Shown piece by piece: positions 28,006 to 37,512 of a DNA stretch of 64,000 bases (position 1 is its first letter; the number at the start of each line of letters is the position of its first letter). A program made the translations under genes and the position numbers. The notes below the pieces were generated by a model. That model had not been told where the DNA came from and did no database searches. It saw only the letters and a list, made by a program, of their open reading frames with translations. Origin of the DNA: Microbacterium sp. AK031 (GTDB lineage Bacteria; Actinomycetota; Actinomycetes; Actinomycetales; Microbacteriaceae). Location: positions 124,001-188,000 of the forward strand of contig NZ_JANUCA010000005.1 in the NCBI RefSeq assembly GCF_024807145.1. Direction: 5' to 3'.

Positions 28006-31000
28006 TTACTGGGCAGGACGTATGACGACCAAAAGGTCGCCGGCATCCACCTGCTGAGTGGCGCCGATCGCGAGACGGTCGACGACGCCGTCCACGGGAG
28101 CGGTGATGGCCGCCTCCATCTTCATGGCCTCGATGGATGCGACCGGTTCGCCGGCACGCACAGCGTCGCCGACCTCGACCTTGAGCGACACCACACCAGA
28201 GAACGGCGCGGCCACCTGACCTGGCTTGGATGTGTCGGCCTTCTCGACTTCGTGCGCATCGACCGCGATCGAACGGTCCCGCACGAAGACCGGTCGCAAC
28301 TGCCCGTTCAGCGTCGTCATGACGGTGCGCATGCCGCGATCATCCGCTTCGCCGATGGCCTCGAGTCCGACGTACAGCTGCACGCCGCGATCGATCTCGA
28401 CGAGGTGCTCCTGGCCCTGTACGAGGCCGTAGAGGTAATCACTGGTGTCGAGCACCGACAGGTCGCCGAACACCTCGCGCTGCTGTGCGAACTCGAGCGT
28501 CGGCGCGGGGAACAGCAGCGCGTTCAGCCGCTCACGTCGCTCCAGGCTGGAGCCGGCCAGCGCCTTCTCGTCGTCGGCGGAGATCTCGGTGAGACCGACG
28601 CGCACCTCACGCCCGGCGAGCACCTTGGTCCGGAACGGTTCGGGCCACCCGCCAGGGAGATCGCCCAGCTCCCCCGCCATGAATCCGACGACCGAGTCCG
28701 GCACGTCGTACTTCTCCGGGTTGGCCTCGAAATCGGCCGGGTCGGCGCGCACCGCCGCAAGATGCAGGGCGAGATCGCCGACAACCTTCGATGAGGGCGT
28801 CACCTTGGGGACGCGGCCGAGAATGCGATCGGCTGCGGCGTACATGTCCTCGATGAGTTCGAAGTCATCCGCGAGGCCGAGTGCCTTGGCCTGCTGGCGC
28901 AGGTTGGAGAGCTGTCCGCCGGGGATCTCGTGGTGGTACACGCGGCCGGTGGGCCCTGGCAGTCCGGACTCGAACGGCGCGTACTGGTTGCGCACCGCCT
29001 CCCAGTAGGGCTCGAGGTCGGAGACGGCATCCAGGTCGATGCCGCTGTCGCGTTCGGTGTGCACGAGCGCTGCCACGAGGGACGACAGCGAGGGCTGACT
29101 CGTCGTGCCGGACAGCGGTGCGGATGCCGCATCCACCGCATCGACACCCGCTGCACTCGCGGCGAGCAGGGTCGCGAGCTGCCCACCTGGGGTGTCGTGC
29201 GTGTGCAGGTGCACCGGCAGGTCGAAACGCTCGCGCAGAGCCGTGACGAGCTTCGCTGCTGCGGCCGGCCGCAACAGCCCTGCCATGTCCTTGATGGCGA
29301 GAACATGCGCCCCGGCATCCACGATCTGCTCGGCGAGGCGCAGGTAGTAGTCCAGCGTGTACAGATCTTCGGCCGGGTTCAGAAGATCGCCGGTGTAGCA
29401 GAGGGCGACCTCGGCGATCGATGTACCGGTGGCACGCACGGCGTCGATCGCTGGACGCATCTGCGAGACATCGTTGAGCGCGTCGAAGATGCGGAAGATG
29501 TCGATGCCACTCGCCGCGGCCTCCGCGACGAACGCCTCTGTGACCGCACTCGGGTACGGCGTGTAGCCGACCGTGTTCCGCCCACGGAGCAGCATCTGGA
29601 TGTTGATGTTCGGCAGTGCCGTGCGCAGCTTGTCGAGCCGCTCCCACGGGTCCTCCCCGAGGAAACGGAGCGCGACGTCGTACGTCGCCCCTCCCCAGGC
29701 TTCCACCGACAGCAACCCTGGAGTGAGCCGAGCGAGATAGGGAGCGACGGCGACGAGGTCGCGTGTGCGCACACGGGTGGCCAGCAGCGACTGATGCGCG
29801 TCGCGGAAGGTCGTGTCGGTGATGGCCAGCGCAGTCTGCTCTCGCAGGCTCCTGGCGAAGCCCTCCGGCCCCAGCTCCAGAAGTCGCTGGCGTGACCCGG
29901 GGGCAGGCTCTGCGTTCAGATCGACGCCCGGCAGCTTGGTCACTGGGTCGGGGACACCGGGGTGTGCTCCGTTCGGCTTGTTGACTGTGACGTCGACGAG
30001 CCAGTTCAGCAGCCTCGTGCCGCGGTCCTTCGACACACGCCCCTGGAGCAGGTCTGGACGCTCGTCGATGAACGAGGTACTGATGTCGCCGGAGACGAAC
30101 GCGTCGTCGGCCAGCAGCGCCTGCAGGAAGGGGATGTTCGTGGAGACGCCACGGATGCGGAACTCGGCCAGCGCCCGACGTGCGCGGCCGACTGCGGCCT
30201 CGAAGTCGCGCCCGCGGCAGGTGAGCTTGGAGAGCATCGAATCGAAGTGCGGGCTGATCTGGGCGCCCTGGTGCACGGTGCCGCCGTCGAGGCGGATGCC
30301 GGCGCCGCCTGGCGAACGATAGGTGGTGATCTTGCCGGTGTCCGGACGGAATCCCTGAGTGGGGTCCTCGGTCGTGATGCGGCACTGCAGGGCCGCGCCG
30401 CGCAGGCGGATGTCGCCCTGCTGCAGGCCGAGCTCGGCGAGAGTCTCGCCTGCGGCGATGCGCATCTGCGACTGCACGAGGTCGACGTCGGTGACCTCCT
30501 CGGTCACGGTGTGCTCCACCTGGATGCGGGGGTTCATCTCGATGAAGACGACTTCACCGGTGCGCTCCCCCGCCGTCTCGAGCAGGAACTCGACCGTGCC
30601 GGCGTTCTCATAGCCGATCGAACGGGCGAAGGCGATCGCATATTCGTGCAGGGCAGTGCGGATGCTGTCGTCGAGGTTCGGTGCGGGAGCGATCTCCACG
30701 ACCTTCTGATGACGACGCTGCACGGAGCAGTCGCGTTCGAACAGGTGCACAGTGTCGCCGGTCTTGTCGGCGAGGATCTGCACCTCGATGTGCCGAGGGC
30801 GTACGACGGCCTGCTCGAGGAACATCCGCGCATCGCCGAAGGCGCTCTCCGCCTCACGCATCGCCTCGGAGAGAGCGGGGGCGAGCTCGCCCTTGGTCTC
30901 GACGCGGCGCATTCCGCGGCCCCCGCCGCCGGCGACCGCCTTCGCGAACAGCGGGAAGCCGATCTCGTCGGCCTGGGCGACCAGCGCGTCGACGTCGGAG

Positions 31001-31413
31001 GATGCCTCAGTGGAGCGCAGCACGGGCACGCCGGCCTCGATCGCGTGGTGCTTGGCCTCGACCTTGTTGCCGGCCATCTCGAGCACCTTCGACGGCGGAC
31101 CGATGAAGACGATGCCGTTCGCCGCCGCCTTCTCGGCCAGCTCTGGATTCTCGGAGAGGAAGCCGTAGCCGGGATAGATCGCGTCGGCGCCGGACTCGAG
31201 CGCCACGCGGATGATCTCATCGACGTCGAGATACGCGCGAACAGGGTGGCCGCGTTCACCGATCACGTAAGCCTCGTCGGCTTTGAGCCGATGCTGAGAG
31301 CCGCGGTCCTCGTACGGGAAGACTGCGACTGTGCGCGCTCCCACCTCGAATGCCGCCCTGAACGCGCGGATCGCGATCTCACCGCGGTTGGCCACAAGAA
31401 TCTTCTGGAACAT
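28006..31413 (-). CDS. pyc: Pyruvate carboxylase
   Basis: A 1135-residue multidomain biotin enzyme. Biotin carboxylase is at about 1-450 (KILVANRGEIA at the start, GGGGRGMR near 165, EMNPRIQVEHTVTE near 290). The carboxyltransferase is at about 530-800 (DTTFRDAHQSLLATR), followed by the PYC/OADA domain and a C-terminal biotin carrier with EAMKMEA; the biotinyl lysine is 38 residues from the end. It makes oxaloacetate from pyruvate and bicarbonate. I prefer ATG 31413 over GTG 31419 because AGAGG is well spaced from the ATG. The length is complete for the family. Confidence 0.96.
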   Translation of the reverse strand: MFQKILVANRGEIAIRAFRAAFEVGARTVAVFPYEDRGSQHRLKADEAYVIGERGHPVRAYLDVDEIIRVALESGADAIYPGYGFLSENPELAEKAAANGIVFIGPPSKVLEMAGNKVEAKHHAIEAGVPVLRSTEASSDVDALVAQADEIGFPLFAKAVAGGGGRGMRRVETKGELAPALSEAMREAESAFGDARMFLEQAVVRPRHIEVQILADKTGDTVHLFERDCSVQRRHQKVVEIAPAPNLDDSIRTALHEYAIAFARSIGYENAGTVEFLLETAGERTGEVVFIEMNPRIQVEHTVTEEVTDVDLVQSQMRIAAGETLAELGLQQGDIRLRGAALQCRITTEDPTQGFRPDTGKITTYRSPGGAGIRLDGGTVHQGAQISPHFDSMLSKLTCRGRDFEAAVGRARRALAEFRIRGVSTNIPFLQALLADDAFVSGDISTSFIDERPDLLQGRVSKDRGTRLLNWLVDVTVNKPNGAHPGVPDPVTKLPGVDLNAEPAPGSRQRLLELGPEGFARSLREQTALAITDTTFRDAHQSLLATRVRTRDLVAVAPYLARLTPGLLSVEAWGGATYDVALRFLGEDPWERLDKLRTALPNINIQMLLRGRNTVGYTPYPSAVTEAFVAEAAASGIDIFRIFDALNDVSQMRPAIDAVRATGTSIAEVALCYTGDLLNPAEDLYTLDYYLRLAEQIVDAGAHVLAIKDMAGLLRPAAAAKLVTALRERFDLPVHLHTHDTPGGQLATLLAASAAGVDAVDAASAPLSGTTSQPSLSSLVAALVHTERDSGIDLDAVSDLEPYWEAVRNQYAPFESGLPGPTGRVYHHEIPGGQLSNLRQQAKALGLADDFELIEDMYAAADRILGRVPKVTPSSKVVGDLALHLAAVRADPADFEANPEKYDVPDSVVGFMAGELGDLPGGWPEPFRTKVLAGREVRVGLTEISADDEKALAGSSLERRERLNALLFPAPTLEFAQQREVFGDLSVLDTSDYLYGLVQGQEHLVEIDRGVQLYVGLEAIGEADDRGMRTVMTTLNGQLRPVFVRDRSIAVDAHEVEKADTSKPGQVAAPFSGVVSLKVEVGDAVRAGEPVASIEAMKMEAAITAPVDGVVDRLAIGATQQVDAGDLLVVIRPAQ

Positions 31414-31497
31414 GCACACCTCTGATGACTCGTTGTACGCCGAATTCGACGCTCACGGGGCGGGGCTGAGTGTGCTCCAAGCCTAGGGGAAGGTAAC

Positions 31498-32319
31498 GTG
31501 GTCTCCGTGCACGTACTCAGCGTCAGCTCTCTCAAGGGAGGCGTCGGCAAGACGACCGTGACACTCGGACTGGCCTCAGCGGCTTTCGCCCGAGGTGTCC
31601 GGACCCTCGTCGTCGACCTCGACCCGCAATCCGATGTGTCCACGGGCATGGACATCCAGGTCGCCGGACGACTCAACATCGCCGATGTCCTGGCGAACCC
31701 GAAGGAGAAGGTCGTCCGTCAGGCGATCACCTCCAGCGGCTGGGCGAAGGTGCACCCCGGCACGATCGACGTGCTCATCGGCAGCCCTTCTGCCATCAAC
31801 TACGACGGCCCGCACCCGAGCGTGCGCGACGTGTGGAAGCTCGAAGAGGCACTCGCCGCTGTCGAGAGCGACTACGACCTCGTGCTGGTCGACTGCGCGC
31901 CTTCACTCAACGCCCTGACCCGCACGGCGTGGGCTGCGAGCGACCGCGTCATCGTCGTGACGGAGCCCGGTTTGTTCTCTGTGGCCGCTGCCGATCGCGC
32001 GCTGCGCGCGATCGAGGAGATCCGTCGTGGCCTCTCCCCCCGTCTTCAACCGCTCGGCATCGTCGTCAATCGCGTGCGCCCGCAGTCGATCGAACACCAG
32101 TTCCGCATCAAGGAGCTGCGTGACATGTTCGGCCCGCTGGTGCTCTCTCCTCAGCTGCCGGAGCGCACCTCGCTTCAGCAGGCGCAGGGAGCTGCCAAGC
32201 CGCTGCACATCTGGCCAGGCGATTCCGCTCAGGAACTCGCCGCCGACTTCGACCTGCTGCTGGACCGGATCGTCCGTACCGGACGAGTCCCCGTGCCCGA
32301 GAACGGCGCCCAGGCCTGA
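31498..32319 (+). CDS. ParA/Soj-family ATPase
   Basis: A 273-residue protein with GTG start after AGGGGAAGG. The deviant Walker A KGGVGKTT is near residue 14, Walker A' VDLDPQSDVS near 39, and VLVDCAPSLNALTR near 131 is Walker B. No ParB gene or parS site is nearby, so chromosome partitioning by this copy is doubtful; orphan ParA proteins move other cargo. It is convergent with the ResR-like gene, with a terminator between them. It is shorter than the tailed ATPase at 26092-27963 and lacks its N-terminal extension. Confidence 0.88.
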   Translation: MVSVHVLSVSSLKGGVGKTTVTLGLASAAFARGVRTLVVDLDPQSDVSTGMDIQVAGRLNIADVLANPKEKVVRQAITSSGWAKVHPGTIDVLIGSPSAINYDGPHPSVRDVWKLEEALAAVESDYDLVLVDCAPSLNALTRTAWAASDRVIVVTEPGLFSVAAADRALRAIEEIRRGLSPRLQPLGIVVNRVRPQSIEHQFRIKELRDMFGPLVLSPQLPERTSLQQAQGAAKPLHIWPGDSAQELAADFDLLLDRIVRTGRVPVPENGAQA

Positions 32320-32331
32320 TTCAGCGATACG

Positions 32332-32365
32332 AAAAACGCGCCCAGCATCGCTGAGCGCGTTTTTT
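32332..32365. terminator. Bidirectional terminator after parA and the ResR-like gene
   Basis: AAAAACGCGC-C-CAGC pairs with GCTG-A-GCGCGTTTTT around a three-base loop ATC, with a single C/A mismatch. A T-run on one side and an A-run on the other make it usable in both directions, and both flanking genes end here. Confidence 0.85.
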
Positions 32366-32377
32366 ATCGCGCGAGGG

Positions 32378-32923
32378 TCAGGCGGTGCGCTTGGCGCGTC
32401 GCGCACCGAGCTCATCGACGGGGTCTGGCGCGGTGGGGTCGAACTCGACGAGTGTCGATTCGACCTCGCGCAGCACCTTGCCGACGGCGATGCCGAAGAC
32501 GCCCTGCCCGCGGCTGACCAGGTCGATGACCTCATCGTTCGACGTGCACAGGTAGACCGACGCGCCGTCGCTCATGAGCGTTGTGCCTGCCAGATCGCGG
32601 ATGCCGGCCGCACGCAGCTGCTCGACCGCGATACGGATCTGCTGCAGCGAGATGCCGGTGTCGAGCAGACGCTTCACGAGCTTCAGCACGAGAATGTCGC
32701 GGAAGCCGTACATGCGCTGCGATCCGGACCCGCTGGCGCCGCGAACGGTGGGTTCCACGAGTTCGGTGCGCGCCCAGTAATCGAGCTGACGGTACGTGAT
32801 CCCTGCAGCGCGAGCGGCGACCGCACCGCGGTACCCGACCTCGTCGTCCATCGCAGGCAGACCGTCCGTGAAGAGGAGTTCGGTGACGAACCGCGGGTCG
32901 CCTGACAGCTCATCCGCATTCAT
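32378..32923 (-). CDS. MerR-family regulator, ResR/Rv1830-like
   Basis: A 181-residue MerR protein. The winged helix region ARAAGITYRQLDYWARTELVEP (about 37-60) is followed by QRMYGFRDILVLKLVKRLLDTGISLQQI and a C-terminal sensing part with SDEVIDLVSRGQGVFGI-like sequence. This matches the mycobacterial Rv1830 (ResR/McdR) type, which controls cell growth and size. ATG 32923 follows GAGGAGGAC. It is next to ftsR and garA, as in M. tuberculosis, but without the intervening DUF151 gene. A motif resembling the ftsZ operator lies 21-37 bases upstream of its start. Confidence 0.82.
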   Translation of the reverse strand: MNADELSGDPRFVTELLFTDGLPAMDDEVGYRGAVAARAAGITYRQLDYWARTELVEPTVRGASGSGSQRMYGFRDILVLKLVKRLLDTGISLQQIRIAVEQLRAAGIRDLAGTTLMSDGASVYLCTSNDEVIDLVSRGQGVFGIAVGKVLREVESTLVEFDPTAPDPVDELGARRAKRTA

Positions 32924-32943
32924 ATAAGTCCTCCTCGAAGCAG

Positions 32944-32960
32944 TTAACTCAACGCTAGAG
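32944..32960 (-). promoter_or_regulatory. FtsZ-operator-like element upstream of the ResR-like gene
   Basis: On the plus strand, TTAACTCAACGCTAGAG shares TTAA, CTCAAC and TAGAG in the same order with the ftsZ upstream element (TTAAACCTCAACTAGAGG), differing in spacing by two bases in the centre. It sits directly before the ribosome binding site, so a bound protein could repress the gene. Assignment to FtsR or ResR is an inference. Confidence 0.4.
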
Positions 32961-33021
32961 CAGTGCCCCGGCACCGGCAATGACATCCGCCCATCGCGGA
33001 AGGTGTGTCGCAACCAGTTCG

Positions 33022-33711
33022 TTACGAAAGCACTCGGGTGAGCGCTTCCTTGACGAAGAGTGAGCGCACCTCGTCGATCTTGGTGGCGAGTTCCGGCGCC
33101 ATCTCGCGCGCCTTTCCCCTGGACGTCGCATCCGTCCGGCGAAGCAGCGCCGACATCGCCGATTCGATCAGCGAGACCTCGCGTTCGGCGCTCTGACGCA
33201 GAGTGCGAAGGTGGCGCGGTTCGATCCCGTGGCGATCGAGGGCGACGAGACTGCGCAGAAGTGTGACGGTCGTCTCCGGATAGTTCTCGGCCGCCGCGAT
33301 GATGCCGGTGCTGATGGCGTCGTTCAGGATCTGAGGGCCTGCGCCGGCTGCGGAGAGCAGCTCATCACGTCGATAGCGCCGGGGAGCCGGAGTGATCGAC
33401 GGCGGCGGCGGGAATGCAGTCGAGGCGTCGCCGTTCGCCTGGGCCTCGTCCAACTGCTCGCGGATGACACTCAGTGGCAGATAGTGATCGCGCTGCAGCG
33501 TGAGCCCCAGTCGCAGACGTTCGATATCGGCCTGTGAGAACTTGCGATAGCCCGAATCGGTGCGCGATGGGCTGACGATGCCCTGCACCTCGAGGAAGCG
33601 CAGCTTGCTGGAGGTGAGATCCGGAAACTCGGGAGTGAGGCGGGCGAGTACCTGACCGATACTCAGAAGACCCGCGGACGCAGAGCGATCGCGGGCGTGA
33701 AGCGCCACCAT
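33022..33711 (-). CDS. ftsR: MerR-family regulator FtsR
   Basis: A 229-residue protein with an N-terminal MerR winged helix (LLSIGQVLARLTPEFPDLT, KLRFLEVQGIVSPSRT, GYRKFSQADIERL; about 14-70), followed by a family-specific C-terminal part. It corresponds to Rv1828 of M. tuberculosis and FtsR of Corynebacterium, which activates ftsZ expression. It overlaps the garA stop by one base, giving a garA-ftsR unit. ftsZ itself is 30 kb away in this window with a candidate operator. Confidence 0.85.
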   Translation of the reverse strand: MVALHARDRSASAGLLSIGQVLARLTPEFPDLTSSKLRFLEVQGIVSPSRTDSGYRKFSQADIERLRLGLTLQRDHYLPLSVIREQLDEAQANGDASTAFPPPPSITPAPRRYRRDELLSAAGAGPQILNDAISTGIIAAAENYPETTVTLLRSLVALDRHGIEPRHLRTLRQSAEREVSLIESAMSALLRRTDATSRGKAREMAPELATKIDEVRSLFVKEALTRVLS

Positions 33712-34196
33712 CAGTCGTTCGCCGCCGGAAGATCAGCGGTCGATGCGAAGAAGTTCAGCCGGAACTTGCCGACTCGCAGCTCATAGCCGTCCTCCAGCGT
33801 GCTGCGATCCACGCGCTCGCCGTTGACGTACGTGCCGTTGAGCGAGCGCTGATCGGTGATCTCGAAGGCATTGCCGCTTCGGGTGATCTCCGCGTGGCGA
33901 CGCGAGACGGTGACGTCGTCGAAGAAGATGTCGGCCTCAGGGTGGCGTCCGATGGTCGTGACGTCGGTGTCGAGCAGGTAGCGCGCTCCAGCCAGGGCGC
34001 CCGAGCGGACAAGCAGCAGCGCAGACCCGGCGGGGAGCGCCGCGATCGCTGACTGCTCGACGTCGGTGAGCTCTGCGCCGAAGGGCACGAAGGAGAGATC
34101 GGAGTCGTGTCCGAACGTCTGTGTGGCGTCGTGCCTCTGCTCGCCGCCGCGATGAATTGCGGCATCGCCTGCAGATCGGCTGTCGTTGTCTGTCAC
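33711..34196 (-). CDS. garA: FHA-domain regulator GarA/OdhI
   Basis: A 161-residue protein. A disordered N-terminus with Thr-rich DATQTFG (near residue 25) could be the kinase-phosphorylated site that in GarA is ETTS. The FHA domain follows (about 80-150) with IGRHPEADIFFDD, VSRRHAEI and SLNGTYVNGERV. Phosphorylated GarA/OdhI folds on itself and stops inhibiting 2-oxoglutarate dehydrogenase. The start is GTG 34196, after GGAGGG; a GTG at 34235 has no ribosome binding site. Confidence 0.87.
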   Translation of the reverse strand: MTDNDSRSAGDAAIHRGGEQRHDATQTFGHDSDLSFVPFGAELTDVEQSAIAALPAGSALLLVRSGALAGARYLLDTDVTTIGRHPEADIFFDDVTVSRRHAEITRSGNAFEITDQRSLNGTYVNGERVDRSTLEDGYELRVGKFRLNFFASTADLPAAND

Positions 34197-34296
34197 GGTG
34201 GCCCTCCTCTGACTCCAGACTATCTGATCACGCACCGCCGACGGGAGGGTGTGTACGAGTCAGCATCCGCACACCGGGGTTTCCTATGCTGAGACT

Positions 34297-34944
34297 GTGC
34301 GCACCCTCACACTTCGACGTTCTCCTGCCCCATTCGCGCTGGCGACGACATTGCTCGTCGCCTTCTTCCTGCTCTTCGCATGGCCCCAGTCCGCAGCGGC
34401 TCACGACTCGCTCATCGATTCCGATCCGGCCGCCGACTCGACGGTCGACACTCTTCCCGCCGAACTCACGCTGACCTTCAGCGCCGCGCTGATCGGTGGC
34501 GAAGGCGCGACCGAGGTCGTGGTGCTCGATGCCGAGGGGAACAACGTCGCGGAGGGCGAGCCCGAACTGGACGGCGCGATCGTCATCCAGCCGCTCTCGC
34601 CTGCTGCGGCCGCAGGGCAGTACCACGTGATCTGGAAGGTCGTCTCGAGCGACGGTCACCCGACATCCGACGACTTCGGCTTCACCGTGAGCACCAGCAC
34701 CGCGGGTGACACGACTCCGAGCACCGAGTCCCCGGCGGCTCCGCTGGAATCCTCGGCCACGCCGACCGCAGCACCCACCGTGGCGGAGGACCCGAACATG
34801 ACCTCCGGGTTCTCGGTCTCAGCGCCCTTGCTGATCGGCGCAGCCGTGATCCTGCTCATCGTGGCTTTCATCGTCTTCACGCTCGTGCGCAGCAGACGCC
34901 GATCGAACCCCCACGCCGGTTCCGACGACCCTGCAGAGCGATAG
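34297..34944 (+). CDS. CopC-domain secreted protein with C-terminal membrane anchor
   Basis: A 215-residue protein. The signal peptide (about 1-35, ending SAAA) would expose a mature N-terminal AHDSLIDSDPAADS, so His would be near the mature N-terminus as in copper-binding CopC. The immunoglobulin-like CopC domain (about 36-130, ending DDFGFTVS) is followed by a Thr/Pro/Ala linker and one transmembrane helix (about 180-200) with a basic tail. Actinobacterial CopC/YcnJ-type proteins act in copper handling. No CopD domain is fused or adjacent. The start GTG 34297 is chosen for the signal peptide; the ribosome binding site is weak. Confidence 0.8.
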   Translation: MRTLTLRRSPAPFALATTLLVAFFLLFAWPQSAAAHDSLIDSDPAADSTVDTLPAELTLTFSAALIGGEGATEVVVLDAEGNNVAEGEPELDGAIVIQPLSPAAAAGQYHVIWKVVSSDGHPTSDDFGFTVSTSTAGDTTPSTESPAAPLESSATPTAAPTVAEDPNMTSGFSVSAPLLIGAAVILLIVAFIVFTLVRSRRRSNPHAGSDDPAER

Positions 34945-34953
34945 GCTCTAGGC

Positions 34954-36351
34954 ATGCCACATTTCGACGTCGTCATCCTCGGCGCGGGCCCCGGCGGTTA
35001 CGTCGCCGCAGTCCGCAGCGCACAGCTCGGTCTGAAGACCGCGGTCATCGAAGAGAAGTATTGGGGCGGTGTCTGCCTCAACGTCGGCTGCATCCCCTCC
35101 AAGGCTCTCTTGAAGAACGCCGAGCTCGCTCACACGCTGAATCACAAGGCCGAATTCTTCGGCATCTCCGGTGAGTTCACCATCGACTACGGCAAGGCGT
35201 TCGACCGCTCGCGCGAGGTCGCCAACGGCCGCGTCAAGGGCATCCACTTCCTCATGAAGAAGAACAAGGTGACCGAGTACGACGGCCGCGGCGCCTTCAC
35301 GGGCCCGAAGGCCATCTCCGTCACCAAGACCGACGGCACAGCCGAAGAGGTCACCTTCGACAACGTCATCATCGCCACAGGATCCAAGGTCCGTCTGCTG
35401 CCTGGCGTCGAGCTCAGCGAGAACGTCGTCACTTATGAGGAGCAGATCCTCAGCCGCGAGCTGCCCGAATCGATCGTCATCGTCGGCGCCGGCGCCATCG
35501 GCATGGAGTTCGCCTACGTCCTCACGAACTACGGCGTCAAGGTCACGATCATCGAGTTCCTCGACCGCGCACTCCCGAACGAGGATGCCGATGTGTCGAA
35601 GGAGATCACGAAGCAGTACAAGAACTACGGCGTCGACATCCTGACCTCCACGAAGGTCGAGAAGGTCATCGACAACGGTTCGTCCGTCACGGTCACGTAC
35701 ACCGGCAAGGATGGCAACCAGGCCTCGATCGAGGCCGGCAAGGTGCTCATGTCCGTCGGCTTCGCCCCCAACGTCGATGGCTTCGGGCTCGACAAGACCG
35801 GTGTGAAGCTCACCGAACGCGGCGCTATCGACATCGACGATCACATGAAGACGAACGTCGACGGCATCTACGCCATCGGCGATGTCACCGCGAAGCTGCA
35901 GCTCGCCCACGTCGCAGAGGCGCAGGGAGTCGTCGCGGCCGAGACCATCGGCGGAGCAGAGACCCAGACGCTCGGCGACTACCGCATGATGCCGCGCGCG
36001 ACGTTCTGCTCGCCGCAGGTCGCCTCGTTCGGCCTCACCGAGCAGCAGGCCAAGGACGAGGGCCGCGAGATAAAGGTCTCCACCTTCCCGTTCATGGCCA
36101 ACGGCAAGGCGCATGGGCTCGGCGAGCCCGTCGGCTTCGTCAAGCTGATCGCTGATGCGGAGCACCTCGAGCTCATCGGCGCGCACATGATCGGCCCCGA
36201 CGTCTCAGAGCTCCTCCCCGAGCTGACGCTCGCGCAGAAGTGGGATCTCACCGCCTTGGAGCTCGCCCGCAACGTGCACACGCACCCGACGCTGTCGGAG
36301 GCGCTGCAAGAGGGCTTCCACGGCCTCGCAGGTCACATGATCAACTTCTGA
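34954..36351 (+). CDS. lpd: Dihydrolipoamide dehydrogenase
   Basis: A 465-residue flavoprotein disulfide reductase. FAD-binding [10 protein letters not shown] is at 10-19, the redox pair Cys41 and Cys46 lies in [13 protein letters not shown], the NAD-binding [10 protein letters not shown] is near 180, and the C-terminal HTHPTLSE (near 443) provides the catalytic His-Glu pair. It is the E3 of 2-oxoacid dehydrogenase complexes. The proximity to garA is notable, because GarA regulates the 2-oxoglutarate dehydrogenase complex that uses E3. A terminator follows. Confidence 0.96.
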   Translation: MPHFDVVILGAGPGGYVAAVRSAQLGLKTAVIEEKYWGGVCLNVGCIPSKALLKNAELAHTLNHKAEFFGISGEFTIDYGKAFDRSREVANGRVKGIHFLMKKNKVTEYDGRGAFTGPKAISVTKTDGTAEEVTFDNVIIATGSKVRLLPGVELSENVVTYEEQILSRELPESIVIVGAGAIGMEFAYVLTNYGVKVTIIEFLDRALPNEDADVSKEITKQYKNYGVDILTSTKVEKVIDNGSSVTVTYTGKDGNQASIEAGKVLMSVGFAPNVDGFGLDKTGVKLTERGAIDIDDHMKTNVDGIYAIGDVTAKLQLAHVAEAQGVVAAETIGGAETQTLGDYRMMPRATFCSPQVASFGLTEQQAKDEGREIKVSTFPFMANGKAHGLGEPVGFVKLIADAEHLELIGAHMIGPDVSELLPELTLAQKWDLTALELARNVHTHPTLSEALQEGFHGLAGHMINF

Positions 36352-36362
36352 TCACCACCAGG

Positions 36363-36393
36363 ACGTCCCGGCAGACGATATCTGCCGGGACGT
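36363..36393. terminator. Terminator between lpd and the phenolic lipid operon
   Basis: ACGTCCCGGCAGA and TCTGCCGGGACGT are perfect 13-bp complements around CGATA. It lies between two convergent transcription units. Confidence 0.85.
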
Positions 36394-36399
36394 TCTGCG

Positions 36400-37512
36400 T
36401 CACAACCCGCGCATGGTGATCAGGTCAGCGGTGCTTCGGCGCAGCGGCGGTGAGCCGAGAGCCCTGATCAGCGTGTTGCGAACGCCCAGACCGAGGCCGT
36501 ACACGGGGTGCCCCATGGTCATGTAGAACGACGAACGTCGCTGGGCACGAGCGGCAGAGCGCAGCGCGCCGCGTTCGTATGCGCTGAAGTCGGGCGTCGT
36601 GCTGAGCAACGACCGCTCGATTGCGGCCGCGAGATGTCGCGCCCCGCTCCAGCCGAGATTCATTCCCTGTCCGCCGATCGGGCTGGTCTCGTGCAGCGCA
36701 TCCCCGACGAGCACCACCCGGCCGACGGCTGCTCGCGCCGCACGATGCTGCCGTGCTCGAAACCGCGTGGTCGCGAGTGTCGAACCTGGACGGATGCCGG
36801 TGCGCTGCTCGATCTCCTGGGCGAAGGCGGCTCCATCATGCAGCCGGTCCAGCGGATCCGCCACCACCCATCGCCTCCGGCCCTCGGGAAGCGGAAACGA
36901 CTCGACGATTCCACCTGGTTCGCAATACAGTCGCACCGTTGTGCCTGGATCGTCATCGGCGACGTCCGCCATCGCATAAGAGCCGCTCCCCGGTCGCTCG
37001 TGCCATTCGATGCCGAGCCTGCTGCGGATCCCACTGCGCATGCCATCTGCCGCGACCACGACGGAAGCCGTGGATACATGGCGAGCACCATCTGTCTCGA
37101 TCGACAGGCGCACGACCTCTCCCTCATCGCGAACATCGCGTACGACGTGACCGAGATGCACAGCATCCGGCTGCAGCTGAGCGAGGCGCTCGACGAGCAG
37201 CGCATGCGTGCGGTGCTGCGGGAGGATCAGCACCTGCTGCCGCGCCGTGAAGGAGACTGCGGCGAGCACTCGGCCGCTGCAGAGCACCTCGCCCCCGTCC
37301 AACGCCAGCGCCCGGCGACTGGCATCCCCTCCCACTCCCACCGCGTCGAGCGCCGCGACGCCAGGAGGATGGATCCCGATCGCCCGAGAGCGTTCGTCGC
37401 CTGCGAGTCGCCGCTCGTACACGGCCACATCGATCCCGTCCTGAGCCAGAAGGCAGGCCAGAAGAAGGCCGACGGGTCCGCCGCCCACGATCGCCACGTC
37501 ATGGTCCGGCAT
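36400..37512 (-). CDS. FAD-dependent monooxygenase (SrsC-like hydroxylase)
   Basis: A 370-residue aromatic-ring-hydroxylase-type flavoprotein. The dinucleotide motif VAIVGGGPVGLLLA is at the N-terminus, and VVLVGDALHETSPIGGQGMNLG near 280 is the second FAD motif. Start ATG 37512 overlaps the end of the methyltransferase gene by 14 bases. In Streptomyces griseus, SrsC oxidises alkylresorcinols made by the type III synthase SrsA; the same three activities are encoded here in one operon. Substrate is therefore inferred to be an alkyl phenol. It is the last gene of the operon. Confidence 0.8.
   Translation of the reverse strand: MPDHDVAIVGGGPVGLLLACLLAQDGIDVAVYERRLAGDERSRAIGIHPPGVAALDAVGVGGDASRRALALDGGEVLCSGRVLAAVSFTARQQVLILPQHRTHALLVERLAQLQPDAVHLGHVVRDVRDEGEVVRLSIETDGARHVSTASVVVAADGMRSGIRSRLGIEWHERPGSGSYAMADVADDDPGTTVRLYCEPGGIVESFPLPEGRRRWVVADPLDRLHDGAAFAQEIEQRTGIRPGSTLATTRFRARQHRAARAAVGRVVLVGDALHETSPIGGQGMNLGWSGARHLAAAIERSLLSTTPDFSAYERGALRSAARAQRRSSFYMTMGHPVYGLGLGVRNTLIRALGSPPLRRSTADLITMRGL

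Noticed and set aside
34197..34235. Longer GarA start at GTG 34235
   Set aside because: No Shine-Dalgarno sequence; GTG 34196 has GGAGGG at good spacing.
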